Assembly: GCA_013180625.2 (NCBI GenBank)
Contig: SNVD02013627.1
Coordinates: 434,001-498,000 of the forward strand
Source of the DNA: Boswellia sacra
Taxonomy: Eukaryota; Streptophyta; Magnoliopsida; Sapindales; Burseraceae
DNA length: 64,000 nt
Reading direction: 5' to 3'
This document shows positions 62,536 to 64,000 of this stretch, one piece after another (the stretch's first letter is position 1; the number at the start of each line of letters is the position of its first letter). Both the position numbers and the translations under genes were made by a program. The notes below the pieces were generated by a model. That model ran no database searches, had not been told where the DNA came from, and saw only the letters and a list, made by a program, of their open reading frames with translations.

Positions 62536-64000
62536 GGACATGCATAGAGGCCATCACTGCCAAGATGAGGCTTTCTTCACTTTTCACATGATCATAAAAT
62601 AAACTTGGTTGTGTAGAGACAAGTTCTGTTTATTATGGGAGTCCTGCAACTCAATTATTCCTGTTCAGGCCAAGTTCCTTGACATGTTTTAGCTTACCAT
62701 CTCATTCAATCATATTGCTAGAAACAAATTAAGTTCTATTTAAAAACCAAAAAAAAAAAAAGGGAAAGAAGAAAGAAAAGTGAGAATACGATTTTCTGGT
62801 GTTCCCATTGGATAAAGTTAACATAAGATTAGGTAACATTAATTGTCAAAATGGTAATGTTACTAATGTAGAATGTTAAGTCATTAACTTAGAACATCAG
62901 AATAGTAATATAGTAGACAGTATATACAACATAAAAAATATATATCACAAATTTTTGAGATTGCTAATGTTATCATCAGTCACTATTATGATATCAACTC
63001 AGGTATTGTCACCAATAAAGCAAGAAAGATGAAAGTCTATGATTATTACATTGAAATGTGCTAAAAGTACATCTCACTACTACAAGCCTTGCCACATGAG
63101 AATTGATCGGGAAACAGAAAGGCGGTATAAGCAATTGAAACCTGAAATAATGCTAGGGACAGAGCTGCATTGCATATGGGCCTTCGGAAGCCCATTTCCT
63201 TGATTTCAACTATTCAAAGCTATGGCTTGTCTATGAATGTTGTTTCTTTGTCATGTATGCAAATGTGTAGATACAGTTAAAAGGCACTTTAATTTTCAAT
63301 TTTGAATGTGGGTTGTTGACAATTAAAGTGGCTTCACCTTTATCTGTTGAACTAGACTATAAAATCATATACAAATTTAGCCTCTAAACAAAAAGTTATA
63401 GTAGTTTCCTAGCTAGTTTGGTGGTGTACTTTATTCTTCTATCTCTGTAATCACAATGAAACATGGCATTAGAGAATGATCAATCAATGATCATATCTGA
63501 ATTTAGTCTAGAGAGTGATATTTGAGCATCTCAGTCTCATTCAATATGGAGCGGACGCTGGTTCATATGTTTGCTTTGAGCATTCAAGACCAATTCAAGA
63601 CCCTTGAGGGGACTGAACCCCGGAAAAAGGAAATCATGTTCATGTGGGCCTGTTTGAGTTTACAGTGTCGTATTAACTCCAGTCCTTGCATTCTGTTTGC
63701 GTCCTTTCTTGTCGTCTCAACTACATCAACCGCAATAATTGAAGTTGAACTCAATAAGCATTCATATTTTGGAAGATAGGCAAGGAATTTTCTTGTTATC
63801 TATTACGAGTTTTTTATTTGAAATGATAATTGAGGGCTGTCGTCAAGCATTAAATATTATATTGGTATTATATGTTTAAATAAGATAATCAAACTGTACT
63901 TGTATCTATAGATAAATGGGATAATTTAATTAATAGCAAAAACGTATATATGTATCGGTATTGGACAAAGCACTTTAATTTGATTTAAAGCTCCGCCCTC
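62536..64000. other. 3' flank of carbonic anhydrase gene and spacer
   Basis: The stop codon is at 62533-62535; the 3' UTR probably runs to about 62640-62750 (AATAAAC near 62598, A run near 62748-62761). Beyond it I see no recognised gene. An 85-codon frame at 63522-63779 sits in a less AT-rich patch but matches no family I know and may be chance. The window ends within spacer. Confidence 0.45.

Overview
This window is plant nuclear DNA, most likely from a woody eudicot. The genes are split by many short GT-AG introns, the spacers are very AT-rich, and all six recognisable proteins belong to plant-type families. The overall look, and a chloroplast carbonic anhydrase start that resembles citrus proteins as I remember them, suggest Citrus or a relative. 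That species call is an inference from memory.

Layout. 1-1669: promoter side and spacer. 1670-3618 (+): seven-exon gene for a PAC3-type proteasome assembly chaperone. 5343-14571 (-): twenty-exon STE20/OSR1-like (BLUS1-related) protein kinase, convergent with PAC3, with a non-coding first exon near 16007-16200. 16.2-24.4 kb: long AT-rich spacer holding one GC-richer island. 24888-34482 (+): eleven-exon P4-type ATPase (phospholipid flippase, ALA8 type). 34.5-45.5 kb: spacer rich in old duplications. It holds a second copy of the ALA8 3' flank, a small interspersed insertion, a minisatellite, a pair of dispersed repeats and a probable non-autonomous transposon built round an AT-rich tandem array. 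45874-46719 (+): single-exon DUF1645 protein. 49984-55167 (+): ten-exon LSF1 (phosphoglucan phosphatase-like starch protein). 58837-62535 (+): ten-exon chloroplast beta-carbonic anhydrase. The rest is spacer.

All six coding models were rebuilt exon by exon. Each joins in frame with GT-AG junctions and gives a protein of the length expected for its family: 124, 681, 1183, 281, 587 and 338 aa. There is no operon-like organisation. LSF1 and carbonic anhydrase both act in the chloroplast (night-time starch breakdown and CO2/bicarbonate exchange). The others act in proteasome assembly, signalling and membrane lipid asymmetry. As I recall the Arabidopsis map, the order PAC3 - kinase - ALA8 - DUF1645 - LSF1 - CA looks like an unfractionated version of segments now split between At5g14710-14740, At3g01500-01510 and At3g27870-27880.

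I found no convincing undescribed multi-gene system. The most informative unusual signals are the duplicated ALA8 3' flank with a filled and an empty insertion site, the features pointing to alternative carbonic anhydrase isoforms (internal TATA box and start, read-through C-terminus), the altered phosphatase loop of LSF1, and the ACGTG-dense island at about 17.0-17.3 kb. No tRNA, rRNA, CRISPR array or intact autonomous transposon was seen.
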